Positions 42,990 through 51,865 of a DNA stretch of 64,000 nt are shown here, piece after piece. A program made the position numbers and the translations under genes. Below the pieces are notes generated by a model. It was not told the origin of the DNA and ran no database searches. It saw nothing but the letters and a program-made list of their open reading frames with translations. Origin of the DNA: JAGVSV01 sp050952845 (GTDB lineage: Bacteria; Bacillota; Clostridia; Christensenellales; Aristaeellaceae). Within the stretch, counting starts at the first letter, position 1, and the number at the start of each line of letters is the position of its first letter. The stretch spans positions 744,001 through 808,000 of the forward strand of contig JBMNLP010000001.1 in assembly GCA_050952845.1 (NCBI GenBank), in the 5' to 3' direction.

Positions 42990-43948
42990 AGCTATCTGTA
43001 TTTACTGTGGCACTGGCCGACATGAAGTTTGCCGAGGCCTGCGCTTACCTGCGTGAGAAAGGCGTGCAGGCGGTGGAGGTGGGCTGCGGCGGCTACCCGG
43101 GCAATAAGCATGCCGACCCCAAGGAACTGCTGAGCAACCCGGGCGCCCTGGCGGCATTTACCGACGCACTGAAACAGAACGACCTGGAGTTAGCTGCCCT
43201 GTCGGTGCACGGCAACCCGGTGCATCCCGACCCCGCCGTTGCCAAGGTATTCCATGATGAATTTACTCACACCGTCAAGCTGGCTGAAAAGTTAGGTGTT
43301 GACCGGATCGTCACCTTCTCAGGCTGTCCGGGCGGCAGCAAGATGGACAGGACGCCCAACTGGGTTACCTGCGCCTGGCCGGATGACTACCTGGGCATCC
43401 TTGCCTATCAGTGGGACGAGGTGCTGATTCCTTACTGGAAGGATGCCGTCAAGTTTGCCAAGGACCATGGCGTTACCAGGATTGCGCTGGAAATGCACCC
43501 CGGCTTCAGCGTATACAACCCTTACACATTGCTGCGTCTGCGCGACGCCGTCGGGCCTGAGATCGGTGCCAACTTCGACCCATCGCACCTGTTCTGGCAG
43601 GGCATGGACCCGGTGATGGCCATCCGGGAGCTGGGGGACGCGATCCATTTCTTCCATGCCAAGGACACCAGCCTGGACAGCGCCAATATCGCCGCCAACG
43701 GCGTGCTGGATTATAAGCATTACAGCGATCCCAAGCGGAGCTGGACCTTCCGCACCGTCGGCTACGGACACGGCGAGCTGGAATGGAAGCAGATGGTCAG
43801 CGAGCTGCGGGCCGCGGGCTACGACGATATCATATCCATTGAGCACGAAGACGCCATGATGAGCGGCAGGGAAGGCCTGACCAAGGCCATCCGCTTCCTG
43901 CAAAACGTGCTGATGTTCGAAGCGCCCGGCGAAATGTACTGGGCATAA
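42986..43948 (+). CDS. Sugar phosphate isomerase/epimerase-like TIM barrel (2)
   Basis: A 320-residue xylose-isomerase-like protein, longer than its relatives here because of a loop with GGSKMDRTPNWVTCAWPDDY (about 113-132). Putative metal ligands: Glu in IALEMHPGF (about 171-179), Asp in ANFDPSHLFWQG (about 194-205), His in IHFFHAKD (about 220-227) and Glu in SIEHEDAM (about 287-294). ATG 42986 has AGGAGG and overlaps the pseudouridine synthase end. It has no oxidoreductase beside it, so its partner is probably elsewhere. Confidence 0.85.
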   Translation: MKLSVFTVALADMKFAEACAYLREKGVQAVEVGCGGYPGNKHADPKELLSNPGALAAFTDALKQNDLELAALSVHGNPVHPDPAVAKVFHDEFTHTVKLAEKLGVDRIVTFSGCPGGSKMDRTPNWVTCAWPDDYLGILAYQWDEVLIPYWKDAVKFAKDHGVTRIALEMHPGFSVYNPYTLLRLRDAVGPEIGANFDPSHLFWQGMDPVMAIRELGDAIHFFHAKDTSLDSANIAANGVLDYKHYSDPKRSWTFRTVGYGHGELEWKQMVSELRAAGYDDIISIEHEDAMMSGREGLTKAIRFLQNVLMFEAPGEMYWA

Positions 43949-43964
43949 CACGATTAGCACAATG

Positions 43965-43998
43965 AAAAGCAGGGGGGCTGAGTGCCTCCCTGCTTTTT
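43965..43998. terminator. Bidirectional terminator
   Basis: AGCAGGGGGGC and GCCTCCCTGCT pair around TGAGT; AAAA precedes and TTTTT follows, so it can serve the plus-strand isomerase gene and the minus-strand hflC gene. Confidence 0.8.
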
Positions 43999-44015
43999 GG
44001 ACCCCATCCAACAAG

Positions 44016-45053
44016 TTATTCCGCAGCGAACCCCCATTCCAGCAGCTGTTTCCACAGCGGGTGGTTTTCGCTGAGCACCAGCGTGCTGTTTTCCTGCAGC
44101 GTGTTTTTCAGCGCATGCAGTGAGCGCCAGAAGCTGAAGAATTCCGGATCAGCCTTGTAGGCTTCGGCGTATATGGACAGGGCTTGCGCATCGCCCTCGG
44201 CGCGGATGGCGCCTGCGGATTTGACGGCGTCCGCCTTCAGGATGCTGGCCTGTAAGTCGGTATCCGATACCGACATCTGGTATTGTTGCTCGCCTTCGCT
44301 GCGCAGCTGCTGGGCGACCTTCGCCCTGTCAGCCTTCATGCGCTCGTAGGTTGTCTCCACGTTGGCCTGCGGCAGGATGGTGCGGTGTACCTGGATGTCT
44401 TTGATTTCGATGCCGCGTACCACCATTTCCCTGTTGATCTGCGCCAGGCCGTTTTGCAGGGCGGTATTCAGCGCATCCTTGTTGGATATGAAATCGTCGC
44501 CCTTCAGGCGGTTGATGGCCTGCACGATGACAGGATGGATCAGGTTGTCTAACTGGTTTTCCGCGTTCAGCGACGTGCTCAGCTTCAGGCTGAACAGCGC
44601 CGGGTCCGCGATGACCCACTGGGCGTATGTGGTGATGAAATACTGCTTTTTGTCCAGCGTGTTCACGGTTTCACCGCTGGAACTGTAGCTGAACATCAGC
44701 GCCGGGTAGATCTCCACCTTGTCCAGGAAGGGCATTTTAAAGTGGAGCCCGCTGCCCTTAGTGATTTTGACCGAATCGCTCATGGTGATTTCGCCGCTGA
44801 GCCGCTCGCGATACCGCTCGTGGAAGTCGCTGTGCTCGTTGATGATGATCTGCGTGATGACGCCAAAGCGGCTGACAACGGCTTGCTCGGCTTCGCCCAC
44901 GACAAAGAAGCAGGTATTCCATATGAACAGCAGTGCGGCGATGATGACGGCGCCAAGGATGAGCTTTTTGAAGTGCTTGCTGAAGAACGCCCGGGCATTG
45001 GCGCTGGCTTCATTGACAGGGCGGTTGTAGTTGGGAGGGAAACCTGTGTTCAT
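44016..45053 (-). CDS. hflC: HflC-like SPFH-domain protein
   Basis: A 345-residue membrane-anchored SPFH/band-7 protein. A single N-terminal helix (LILGAVIIAALLFIWNTCFF, about 31-50) is followed by VGEAEQAVVSRFGVI (about 52-66), the band-7 domain and a long helix with ADAVKSAGAIRAEGDAQALS (about 270-289). With HflK it forms a membrane ring around FtsH in other bacteria. Its ATG overlaps the hflK stop as ATGA. It is somewhat longer than typical HflC. Confidence 0.88.
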   Translation of the reverse strand: MNTGFPPNYNRPVNEASANARAFFSKHFKKLILGAVIIAALLFIWNTCFFVVGEAEQAVVSRFGVITQIIINEHSDFHERYRERLSGEITMSDSVKITKGSGLHFKMPFLDKVEIYPALMFSYSSSGETVNTLDKKQYFITTYAQWVIADPALFSLKLSTSLNAENQLDNLIHPVIVQAINRLKGDDFISNKDALNTALQNGLAQINREMVVRGIEIKDIQVHRTILPQANVETTYERMKADRAKVAQQLRSEGEQQYQMSVSDTDLQASILKADAVKSAGAIRAEGDAQALSIYAEAYKADPEFFSFWRSLHALKNTLQENSTLVLSENHPLWKQLLEWGFAAE

Positions 45054-46027
45054 GTGCTGGCTCCTTCCTCGGCGGGCGCGGCGTTTTGCGTCAGCGTGCC
45101 ATCACCCGTTAAATCGAGAATTTGCAGCGGGCTGCTGTTGCTGTCCACCACGATGATCTTGCCCGCGCCGCCCAGCACGGACTCCATGGTTTCGATCATC
45201 ATCCTGGTGCGGGAAATATCGGGCTGCGCCTGATACTTTTCATATACAGCTTTGAATACCGCGACCTCGGCCTCTGCGGCGGCGATTGTTTCGGCTTTGT
45301 ATGCCTGGGCTTTCTGGGTGACTTCATAGGCGCTGGAGCGCGCCAGCGGGAGCACTTTGTTGGCATATTGCTGCGCTTCGTCCAGCCGGCGGGTCATCTC
45401 GTTCTTGGCGTTGTTGACGTCCTCGTAGTTGGCGGTTACGGCGCTAGGTACTGTGATGTTTTGAATATGGACGCCGTGTATTTTCACGCCGATGTCATAG
45501 GTGTCGATCAGCGCCTGAAAGTCGGGCAGCACCTCGCGCTCGATGCTGTCCTTCTCCAACAGCGCCTCGTCCAGCGATTTGTTCTGGATATTGCGCCGCA
45601 GAATGGCTTCAAAAGCTAAGTGCATCGTAAACTCCGGTTCATCGACGTTGAACCTGTACTGCTTGACGTCCCGGATGGTGTATTGGTAGATTGCCTCTAA
45701 CTGAACGATGCTGTTGTCGTTGGTCAGCATGACGGATTCGCTTTCAACGTCCGTGTACTGCGCCGGCGTGCGCCTGCCTGCGCTGACGGCGGTTCGGTAT
45801 CCATATTCGACATCGTGGATGGTGGTTACGCTTTCGGCGATCACCTGTTGAATCAACGGCACATGCCAGTATAGCCCCGGCCCATGGGTTTTGATGACCT
45901 TGCCAAAGGCGATGACCAGCGCCTGCTCCCCCTGGTTGACGCGGTACAGCCCGCTGAACACGACCAGCGCGATGATCAGCACCGCGCTCAGCGCCGCAAC
46001 CGTCCGGCCCTTTATCTTTTTTTGCAT
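45050..46027 (-). CDS. hflK: HflK-like SPFH-domain protein
   Basis: A 325-residue SPFH protein. N-terminal helix (TVAALSAVLIIALVVFSGLY, about 9-28), then VNQGEQALVIAFGKVIKTHG (about 30-49), GLYWHVPLIQ (about 51-60), and a C-terminal helix with RSSAYEVTQKAQAYKAETIA (about 231-250). It is the first gene of the hflKC pair and overlaps hflC by 4 bases, so a hetero-oligomeric membrane complex controlling FtsH proteolysis is expected. Confidence 0.88.
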   Translation of the reverse strand: MQKKIKGRTVAALSAVLIIALVVFSGLYRVNQGEQALVIAFGKVIKTHGPGLYWHVPLIQQVIAESVTTIHDVEYGYRTAVSAGRRTPAQYTDVESESVMLTNDNSIVQLEAIYQYTIRDVKQYRFNVDEPEFTMHLAFEAILRRNIQNKSLDEALLEKDSIEREVLPDFQALIDTYDIGVKIHGVHIQNITVPSAVTANYEDVNNAKNEMTRRLDEAQQYANKVLPLARSSAYEVTQKAQAYKAETIAAAEAEVAVFKAVYEKYQAQPDISRTRMMIETMESVLGGAGKIIVVDSNSSPLQILDLTGDGTLTQNAAPAEEGAST

Positions 46028-46158
46028 CCCGCACCTCCTTACGGGTTATAAAATAACATACCCCTGCCCTTTTGTACAGAAAGCATTTCCACAAATAGAT
46101 CGTATTGTTCTGCTGTTTGTGTTAAAATAGGCATCATGAAGAAAAGGAGATGAGCGAT

Positions 46159-46956
46159 ATGGCCCTGTTTCATGTCCACCACCACGCCGACACCCTGGCT
46201 ATGAACATGAACATGGATATCGTGCTGCCCGATGCGCTGGGCATGCGCCGCGGAAGGCGTGGAAAAGCCGGCAAACTGCCGGACCCCCTGCCTGTGGTAT
46301 TCCTGCTGCACGGCATGAGCGACGACCATTCCATCTGGCAGCGGCGCACTGCCATCGAGCGGTATGCGTCCGACCGGGGTATGGCGGTGGTGATGCCCAC
46401 CACCCACCTGGGTTGGTATACGGATAGCCCATACAACAACATGAAGTACTTTACCTACATCACCCGGGAGCTGCCGGAGCTGTGCAGGCGGATGTTTCCC
46501 TGCATCAGCGCCAGCCGGGAGGATACTTTTGCCGCGGGCCTCTCCATGGGCGGTTATGGCGCGATGAAGTGCGCCCTTCGGGCACCTGATACGTTCTCCC
46601 GGGCGGTGTCGCTGTCCGGCGGCTTGGACATCATCAACCGCCTGGGCAAGCAGGGGCGGGAAGGCGCTTTCTGGACTGACCTGTTCGGTCCGGCGGACCA
46701 GGCGGCAGGCGGCTTTGACGACCTGTTTGCGGCTGCGGAGGAGCTGGCGGCCAGCGGGCGGGAGCTGCCGGGCCTGTACCTATGGTGCGGCACGGAGGAT
46801 TTTTTATACCAGGGCAACCTGCGCATGCGGGATCATCTGGCGGCGCTGGGCTATCCGCTGCGCTACAGCGAGTCGCCCGGCGACCACCAATGGCTGTACT
46901 GGGACCGGGAGATTCAGCCGGCGCTGGACTGGCTGCTGGACAAGGAGGCGGTTTAG
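46159..46956 (+). CDS. Esterase of the EstA/S-formylglutathione hydrolase-like family (1)
   Basis: A 265-residue alpha/beta hydrolase. The oxyanion region is VVFLLHGMSDDHSIW (about 47-61), the nucleophile Ser is in AGLSMGGYGAMK (about 127-138), Asp is in GTEDFLYQGN (about 207-216) and His in GDHQWLYWD (about 240-248). No signal peptide, so cytoplasmic. It resembles tributyrin/acetyl-xylan esterases that remove acyl groups from sugars. ATG 46159 is chosen over 46150 because GGAG lies 9 bases upstream. A second esterase follows after 2 bases. Confidence 0.87.
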   Translation: MALFHVHHHADTLAMNMNMDIVLPDALGMRRGRRGKAGKLPDPLPVVFLLHGMSDDHSIWQRRTAIERYASDRGMAVVMPTTHLGWYTDSPYNNMKYFTYITRELPELCRRMFPCISASREDTFAAGLSMGGYGAMKCALRAPDTFSRAVSLSGGLDIINRLGKQGREGAFWTDLFGPADQAAGGFDDLFAAAEELAASGRELPGLYLWCGTEDFLYQGNLRMRDHLAALGYPLRYSESPGDHQWLYWDREIQPALDWLLDKEAV

Positions 46957-46958
46957 TT

Positions 46959-47723
46959 ATGGCATGGATTCAAGCAGGTTTCTTTTCGAAAACGCTGGGC
47001 ATGAGCGTTCAATGCAACGTCATCCTGCCCGTCCGGGAAGAGGAAAACAAGGCGGCAAAGCGTCCTGTGCTGTGGCTGCTGCACGGCGCGCGTGGTAATT
47101 GCGATGACTGGATCAGGTACACGTCCATCGAGCGCTATGCAACCGCGCGCGGCCTGGCTGTGGTGATGCCCTCCGCGCACATGAGCAGCTATATGAACAT
47201 GGCACATGGCGGCAGGTTTTACGACTATATCGCGAAGGAATTGCCCAGGCGCATGCGGGTGTACTTTCCCCTGTCCGACAAGCGAAAGGAAAACTTTATT
47301 GCCGGCTTGTCCATGGGCGGCCGCGGCGCGCTGATGATCGGCCTGGCCAACCCGCGCAAGTACGCCCGGGTTGGCTGCCTGTCCGCCGGGTTCGACATCC
47401 CGGACAATGCGAGCTACCAGGATGCTGTCATCGATGCGGGGAAGCCGCTGCCCGCCTATGCCGATACGCGAAACAACGCCCGCAACATTTTGGAAAGCAG
47501 GATGCCCAGGCCGGTCATTTACCACGCGGTGGGCAGCAACGATGATTCTTTCCTCCCTGCCGCCCGGGAGGTGCGGGCGTTCTTTACAGACATGGCGGGG
47601 AACCCCTTCCGGTATGTCTATGAGGAAAGCCCCGGCGGCCATGACTGGGCTTTCTGGGACAAGGCCATTGAACGGTTCATCAGCCTGCTGCCCCTGAAGG
47701 ATGATGGTGCTGCTTGGCGTTGA
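46959..47723 (+). CDS. Esterase of the EstA-like family (2)
   Basis: A 254-residue paralogue of the preceding esterase. LWLLHGARGNCDDWIRYTSI (about 38-57), nucleophile Ser in AGLSMGGRGALM (about 114-125), Asp in GSNDDSFLPAA (about 194-204) and His in SPGGHDWAFWD (about 222-232). The two genes are coupled (2-base gap, GGAGG), and only moderate similarity suggests different acyl or sugar specificities. Confidence 0.87.
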   Translation: MAWIQAGFFSKTLGMSVQCNVILPVREEENKAAKRPVLWLLHGARGNCDDWIRYTSIERYATARGLAVVMPSAHMSSYMNMAHGGRFYDYIAKELPRRMRVYFPLSDKRKENFIAGLSMGGRGALMIGLANPRKYARVGCLSAGFDIPDNASYQDAVIDAGKPLPAYADTRNNARNILESRMPRPVIYHAVGSNDDSFLPAAREVRAFFTDMAGNPFRYVYEESPGGHDWAFWDKAIERFISLLPLKDDGAAWR

Positions 47724-47762
47724 TTCTTCAGGCGGGGTTGAGGTTACACGGGGGGAGGACAC

Positions 47763-47924
47763 ATGAAAAAGCTGAATGTACTGCTGGTGTTGCTGCTGGC
47801 TGCCGCGATTGCGTTTGCCGGCTACACCCACAGCCAGAAAATCGATTTGGAAAAAGAAGTCAAATCCTTGAGCGAGCAGGTAGTTGCGCTGCAGGCAGCG
47901 CTGGATGGCGCCGGCGACGAATAG
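47763..47924 (+). CDS. Small signal-anchored coiled-coil protein
   Basis: A 53-residue protein starting at ATG 47763 behind GGGGGAGG. It has a hydrophobic N-terminus (KKLNVLLVLLLAAAIAFAGY, about 2-21) and a short amphipathic helix with heptad pattern (KIDLEKEVKSLSEQVVALQA, about 26-45). It is probably anchored in or secreted across the membrane. It follows the esterases by 39 bases, but no function can be assigned. Good ribosome site and codon phase support it as real. Confidence 0.6.
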   Translation: MKKLNVLLVLLLAAAIAFAGYTHSQKIDLEKEVKSLSEQVVALQAALDGAGDE

Positions 47925-47946
47925 CATCTTTTGCCAATCATCATGA

Positions 47947-47973
47947 CAAAAGGAGCGCCCTTGCGGACGCTCC
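47947..47973 (-). terminator. Terminator of the isomerase gene at 47994
   Basis: On the minus strand GGAGCG and CGCTCC pair over a 10-base loop and are followed by TTTTG, 20 bases beyond the stop codon. Confidence 0.65.
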
Positions 47974-47993
47974 CGGGTGCTTTGAACTGTGAA

Positions 47994-48818
47994 CTATTTG
48001 ACGCCCAGTTGATTCAGGGTATCCAGGCTCATCTTCGCATCGTCCAGCGGGCTGGCGCTGTAGGGCAGGTCCTGCTCAATGACAAACCATGAAGCGCCTG
48101 CGGCGATGCCGGCTTCAACGACTGCTTTCGCGTCGTGGCTGCCGTGTCCGAAAGGCCTGAACTCGAATTCCTGCGTGGGCTGGTCGTCTTTCTTTTCCTG
48201 TTTGCCGACCAGCGCGTAGGGGACCGAGCCGCTTCTGACGCCCACATAGTCCTTCAGGTGGACGACAGGCGCACGCCCGGCATACTTCATCACATACTCC
48301 GCCGGGTTGACGCCGGCATACTTTACCCAGCAGGTGTCGATCTGCGTTTTCAGGCATTCGGCGGGGACTGCTTCATACAGAAAGTCCAGCCCGAAGATGC
48401 CGCTGACCTCGACAAACTCAAAGTCGTGGTTGTGGTACAGCAGCTGGATGCCCGCCTTGCTGCACAGCTTGCCAAACCGGCTGATGAAGCGGATGATGCC
48501 GGCAAACCCCGCGCTGCCGGGCCGGTCGTGCTCGTCCAGGTAGGGGATGGCGATATACGGGCACCCGATTTTCTGATGGTATGCGATGGTGCCGAACATG
48601 TCGGCCTGCATCAGTTGGATCGGCACATGGCTGGACACGGCTTTCAGGCCCACGTCGTCCAGCATGGCTTTGACCTGTTCCGCCGGCAGGCCGAAAAAGC
48701 CGGCAAACTCAACGCCGTCATAGCCGATGGCTTTTACCTGCTGCAGCACGGCTTTCATGTCCTGCTGCACCAGGTCGCGCGCGGAATACAGCTGGTACGC
48801 AACCGATACCTTGCTCAT
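47994..48818 (-). CDS. Sugar phosphate isomerase/epimerase-like TIM barrel (3)
   Basis: A 274-residue xylose-isomerase-like protein. YDGVEFAGFFGLPAEQVKAM (about 33-52) is typical of the IolE/IolH-like group; metal ligands are suggested by LLYHNHDFEFVEV (about 124-136), IDTCWVKYAGV (about 160-170), VVHLKDYVGV (about 184-193) and FVIEQDLP (about 243-250). It is read after the oxidoreductase at 48831-49904, stop to start 12 bases, a third isomerase-dehydrogenase pair in this window. Confidence 0.88.
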   Translation of the reverse strand: MSKVSVAYQLYSARDLVQQDMKAVLQQVKAIGYDGVEFAGFFGLPAEQVKAMLDDVGLKAVSSHVPIQLMQADMFGTIAYHQKIGCPYIAIPYLDEHDRPGSAGFAGIIRFISRFGKLCSKAGIQLLYHNHDFEFVEVSGIFGLDFLYEAVPAECLKTQIDTCWVKYAGVNPAEYVMKYAGRAPVVHLKDYVGVRSGSVPYALVGKQEKKDDQPTQEFEFRPFGHGSHDAKAVVEAGIAAGASWFVIEQDLPYSASPLDDAKMSLDTLNQLGVK

Positions 48819-48830
48819 GGTTTACCCCCC

Positions 48831-49904
48831 TCAGTCGAAATAGACCGGCTTGCCGGACTTGGCGGATTCATAGATTGCCTCCAAGATGCGGGTGACCACG
48901 ATGGCCTGCTCGGGCAGCACGGTCAGCTCGCCTTTTTTCCGGACCGCATCGACGAACACCTTCTGTTCAACCACCTGGGGCGTCATGCCGACGCTGTCAT
49001 AGAACGCCGCGGCAGATCCTGTCTCAGGCTTTTCGGTGTATTGACGGCCAAACCGTACGCCGTTGATGCGCAGCCCGTCGTGCATGTCGGCGCCTCCTTT
49101 GGTGCCCGACAGCGTTGTCGTCGCTTCCTCGACATCCAACGTGTTCAGCGCCCAGGCTGCGCTCAGGTTGATGGTGGCGCCGTCTTCCATGACGATGAAG
49201 CCGAAGGCGCTGTCCTCCACCGTGAACTCCTTCGGGTCCCATCTGCCCCAGGCGTTGGCCTGGTCGGTGTCGTTGTTCAGCTTGTGGTACACGGTGCCTA
49301 CAGCGTACTTGGGCTTGTAGTTGTTCATCATCCACAGCGTCAGGTCCAGCGCGTGGGTACCGATATCGATGAGCGGGCCGCCACCCTGCTCGTACTCGTT
49401 GAGGAATACGCCCCAGGTGGGCACGGCGCGGCGCCTAACGGCGTTGGCCCTTGCGTAGTAGATTTCGCCCAGCATGCCGCTGTCAATGGCTTTTTTTAAG
49501 TACTGGCTGTCGGGATGGTAGCGCGTCTGGTATCCGATGGACAGCAGCTTGCCGGTTTTCTTTGCGGCTTCCAGCATTTTCTGCGCTTCGGCATAGTTGA
49601 TGGCCATGGGCTTTTCACACAGCACGTGCTTGCCGCTGTTGAGGGCGTCGACGCTGATAAAGGAGTGGCTGCGGTTGGGCGTGCAGACGTACACGTAATC
49701 CAGGTCCATCTTGAGCAGCTCCTGATAATCCGTGAACACCTTTGCGTCCTTGGTGCCGTATTCCTTGGCGGCTTTTTTGGCACGCTCCTCAATCAGGTCG
49801 CAGAAGGCGACCACGTCGACGCCGCCAAGCTGCTTGACAGAGGGCAGATGTTTTCCGTTGGCGATGCCGCCGCAGCCGATGATACCCGCTTTGATGTTAG
49901 GCAT
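48831..49904 (-). CDS. Gfo/Idh/MocA-family oxidoreductase (3)
   Basis: A 357-residue dehydrogenase with AGIIGCGGIANGKHLPSV (about 6-23), VLCEKPMAINYAEAQ (about 92-106) and LIDIGTHALDLTLWMM (about 176-191). ATG 49904 is preferred to the upstream TTG 49910 because GAGGTG spacing fits. It is first in a two-gene unit with the isomerase at 47994 and is divergent from the NahK-like kinase. Confidence 0.9.
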   Translation of the reverse strand: MPNIKAGIIGCGGIANGKHLPSVKQLGGVDVVAFCDLIEERAKKAAKEYGTKDAKVFTDYQELLKMDLDYVYVCTPNRSHSFISVDALNSGKHVLCEKPMAINYAEAQKMLEAAKKTGKLLSIGYQTRYHPDSQYLKKAIDSGMLGEIYYARANAVRRRAVPTWGVFLNEYEQGGGPLIDIGTHALDLTLWMMNNYKPKYAVGTVYHKLNNDTDQANAWGRWDPKEFTVEDSAFGFIVMEDGATINLSAAWALNTLDVEEATTTLSGTKGGADMHDGLRINGVRFGRQYTEKPETGSAAAFYDSVGMTPQVVEQKVFVDAVRKKGELTVLPEQAIVVTRILEAIYESAKSGKPVYFD

Positions 49905-49972
49905 AGTCAATCACCTCATACATGTATTTTCATTCATTATATGGCATCCCGTGGCGGTTGTCCAGCGGTTGG

Positions 49973-50001
49973 TTGACAAATTCAGAGCAGTCTTATAAAA
50001 T
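49973..50001 (+). promoter_or_regulatory. Promoter of the NahK-like kinase
   Basis: Perfect TTGACA -35 box, 17-base spacer and TAAAAT -10 box, 38 bases upstream of the start codon; one of the best promoters in the window. Confidence 0.75.
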
Positions 50002-50039
50002 TAAACTATTATATAGAAAAGTATGGAGTGGTAGATCGT

Positions 50040-51146
50040 ATGGTATATAATGATATCAAGCATGTATTGCCCAATTTCAGGTTTCAGGGGCGGTATGCCA
50101 AGTCCAGGGAGATCACCAGCGGCAATGTCAACAACACCTACATGCTGGACTACGAGGGAAACGGCAGCCATTACCTGTATACGCTGCAGCACATCAACAC
50201 CTACGTATTCAAAAACCCCGGCGAGGTGATGAGCAACATCGCTCTCGTCACCGATCACCTGAGAAAAAACATCCTCAAGCAAAATGAAGACCCGGACCGC
50301 CGCGTGCTGGAATTGGTGCCTACTAAGGAAGGCACGTACATATATAAGGACGAATCGGGCGAGGTGTGGCGCGCCTACCGGTTTATCGATAATGCCAGCG
50401 CCCTGAACCAGGTGGATACGCCCGACCAGATGGAAGAGGTGGGGCGCGCGTTTGGCAGCTTTCAGCGCTACCTGTATGATTTTCCCGCAGAAAATTTGTT
50501 TGTATCTATCCCGAATTTTCATCACACCACCAAGCGCTTCTACGCGTTTGTCCGCTCCATTGACGAGAACAAAGGCAATCGCGTCCACCTGGTGGAGGAT
50601 GAGATCGAGTTCATGTTTGATCACCGGCGCATGATGGGGGAGATCGTCCGGCTGTTGGACAGCAAGGTCCTGCCGCTGCGGGTTACCCACAACGACACCA
50701 AATCCAACAACGTGCTGCTGGACAACGAAACCGGCAAGGCGCTGTGCGTGATTGACCTGGATACGGTGATGCCGGGCTCCTCGCTGTATGATTACGGCGA
50801 CGCCGTCCGCTTCGGCGCATCAACCGCGGCGGAGGACGAGTCCGACACGTCCAAAATCGCGCTGGACATGGAAAAAACCCATGCGTTTACGCGGGGCTTT
50901 GTCAGTGAAACCAACGGCTTCCTCACCCAGGAGGAGTTGGTGCGCCTGCCGCTTGGAATCAAGGTGATCACCGCGGAGCTGGCGATGCGGTTTTTAACCG
51001 ACTATATCGACGGCGACTTGTATTTCAAAGTGCATTCGCCGGACCATAACCTGATCCGTGCACGCGCCCAGATCGCTCTGTTGAAGGATGTGGAGCGGCG
51101 CGAGGCTGACCTGGACCGGATGGTCAGCGACCTGATCAACAGCTGA
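50040..51146 (+). CDS. Aminoglycoside phosphotransferase-family kinase, NahK-like
   Basis: A 368-residue protein-kinase-fold small-molecule kinase. Start region EITSGNVNNTYMLD (about 26-39, nucleotide loop), catalytic loop LRVTHNDTKSNNVLLD (about 217-232, Asp and Asn) and VIDLDTVMPGS (about 239-249, metal Asp). These match N-acetylhexosamine 1-kinase (NahK/LnpB) of the lacto-N-biose pathway, which phosphorylates GlcNAc or GalNAc at the anomeric position; a related sugar is possible. ATG 50040 follows GGAG. The neighbouring genes are sugar isomerase and dehydrogenase, supporting a sugar role. Confidence 0.8.
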   Translation: MVYNDIKHVLPNFRFQGRYAKSREITSGNVNNTYMLDYEGNGSHYLYTLQHINTYVFKNPGEVMSNIALVTDHLRKNILKQNEDPDRRVLELVPTKEGTYIYKDESGEVWRAYRFIDNASALNQVDTPDQMEEVGRAFGSFQRYLYDFPAENLFVSIPNFHHTTKRFYAFVRSIDENKGNRVHLVEDEIEFMFDHRRMMGEIVRLLDSKVLPLRVTHNDTKSNNVLLDNETGKALCVIDLDTVMPGSSLYDYGDAVRFGASTAAEDESDTSKIALDMEKTHAFTRGFVSETNGFLTQEELVRLPLGIKVITAELAMRFLTDYIDGDLYFKVHSPDHNLIRARAQIALLKDVERREADLDRMVSDLINS

Positions 51147-51151
51147 AACCG

Positions 51152-51781
51152 TCAGCCGCCGGGTTCCATAACGAACACCATCAGCGTGCCCCGGCGGACG
51201 CGAACGCTGATGGCGGGGCGCACCGCCCTGTTGCTGACGCCCAGGGGAAACAGGTGGGACAGCGTCGCGTTGCGAAGCGGATACAGCAATCCCCGCAGGG
51301 TGACGCCCTGCGCCCTGCCGCCAAATGCCAACACCGACACCGTCTGCCCCGGCTGAACGCCGTGGATGGCGAGCCCGCTGTTGGAAACGGCATATACTGT
51401 AAACCCCGGCGCCATCAGGCGCAGGTGGCAGCCCCGGCGGGACAGGCTGTGCATCAGCTGCAGGTTGGCTTGGAAGTGGTCGATGCGGTCGCCGGAGGCG
51501 CCGAACAGCCGAAAGTGACGGAAACCGCGGCGTAACCCCAACCGGAGGGCGAGCGATGTATCGGTATCGTCCTTTTTTGTTGGGAACCTGATCAGCGGTA
51601 CGCCGGCAACCCTGCCCTGGTATGAATCCATGTCGCCGATGACGGCGTGTGGTCTGATGCCCAGCTTTTTCAGCGCGGCATAGCCGCCGTCCGCTGCGAT
51701 CACCATGTCGCCCGGCTTAGGGGAGAGACCACGCGCCGTGAAGTCACCTGCGCCGATGATATAGCAAACCCTGTTGCGCAT
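51152..51781 (-). CDS. thiN: Thiamine pyrophosphokinase
   Basis: A 209-residue enzyme transferring pyrophosphate from ATP to thiamine. Motifs: VIAADGGYAALKKLGIRPHA (about 26-45), VIGDMDSY (about 46-53), FPTKKDDTDTSLAL (about 65-78) and LFGASGDRIDHFQANLQLM (about 88-106). It starts at ATG 51781 behind GGAGG. It converges with the NahK-like kinase (5-base gap). In many Bacillota it follows rpe in a ribosome-biogenesis cluster; that context is missing here. No TPP riboswitch was seen upstream. Confidence 0.92.
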   Translation of the reverse strand: MRNRVCYIIGAGDFTARGLSPKPGDMVIAADGGYAALKKLGIRPHAVIGDMDSYQGRVAGVPLIRFPTKKDDTDTSLALRLGLRRGFRHFRLFGASGDRIDHFQANLQLMHSLSRRGCHLRLMAPGFTVYAVSNSGLAIHGVQPGQTVSVLAFGGRAQGVTLRGLLYPLRNATLSHLFPLGVSNRAVRPAISVRVRRGTLMVFVMEPGG

Positions 51782-51865
51782 GTTGCCTCCTCCACGGTTT
51801 TCATGGATTATACCACACCGGCATACGAAAAATCGATGCGTGACGAATGAAAGGGGAATCCATCT

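Noticed and set aside
46953..47927. A 324-codon minus-strand frame
   Set aside because: Opposite the second esterase and the small protein gene, both of which have strong start signals and motifs.
48135..49499. A 454-codon open frame on the plus strand
   Set aside because: It lies opposite the isomerase and oxidoreductase genes, has a composition typical of antisense frames in GC-rich DNA (many Val, Gly, Asp, His), no ribosome-binding site and no motif.
51782..51865. TPP riboswitch near thiamine pyrophosphokinase
   Set aside because: The 84-base gap lacks the conserved CTGAGA and related blocks; nothing riboswitch-like is visible.
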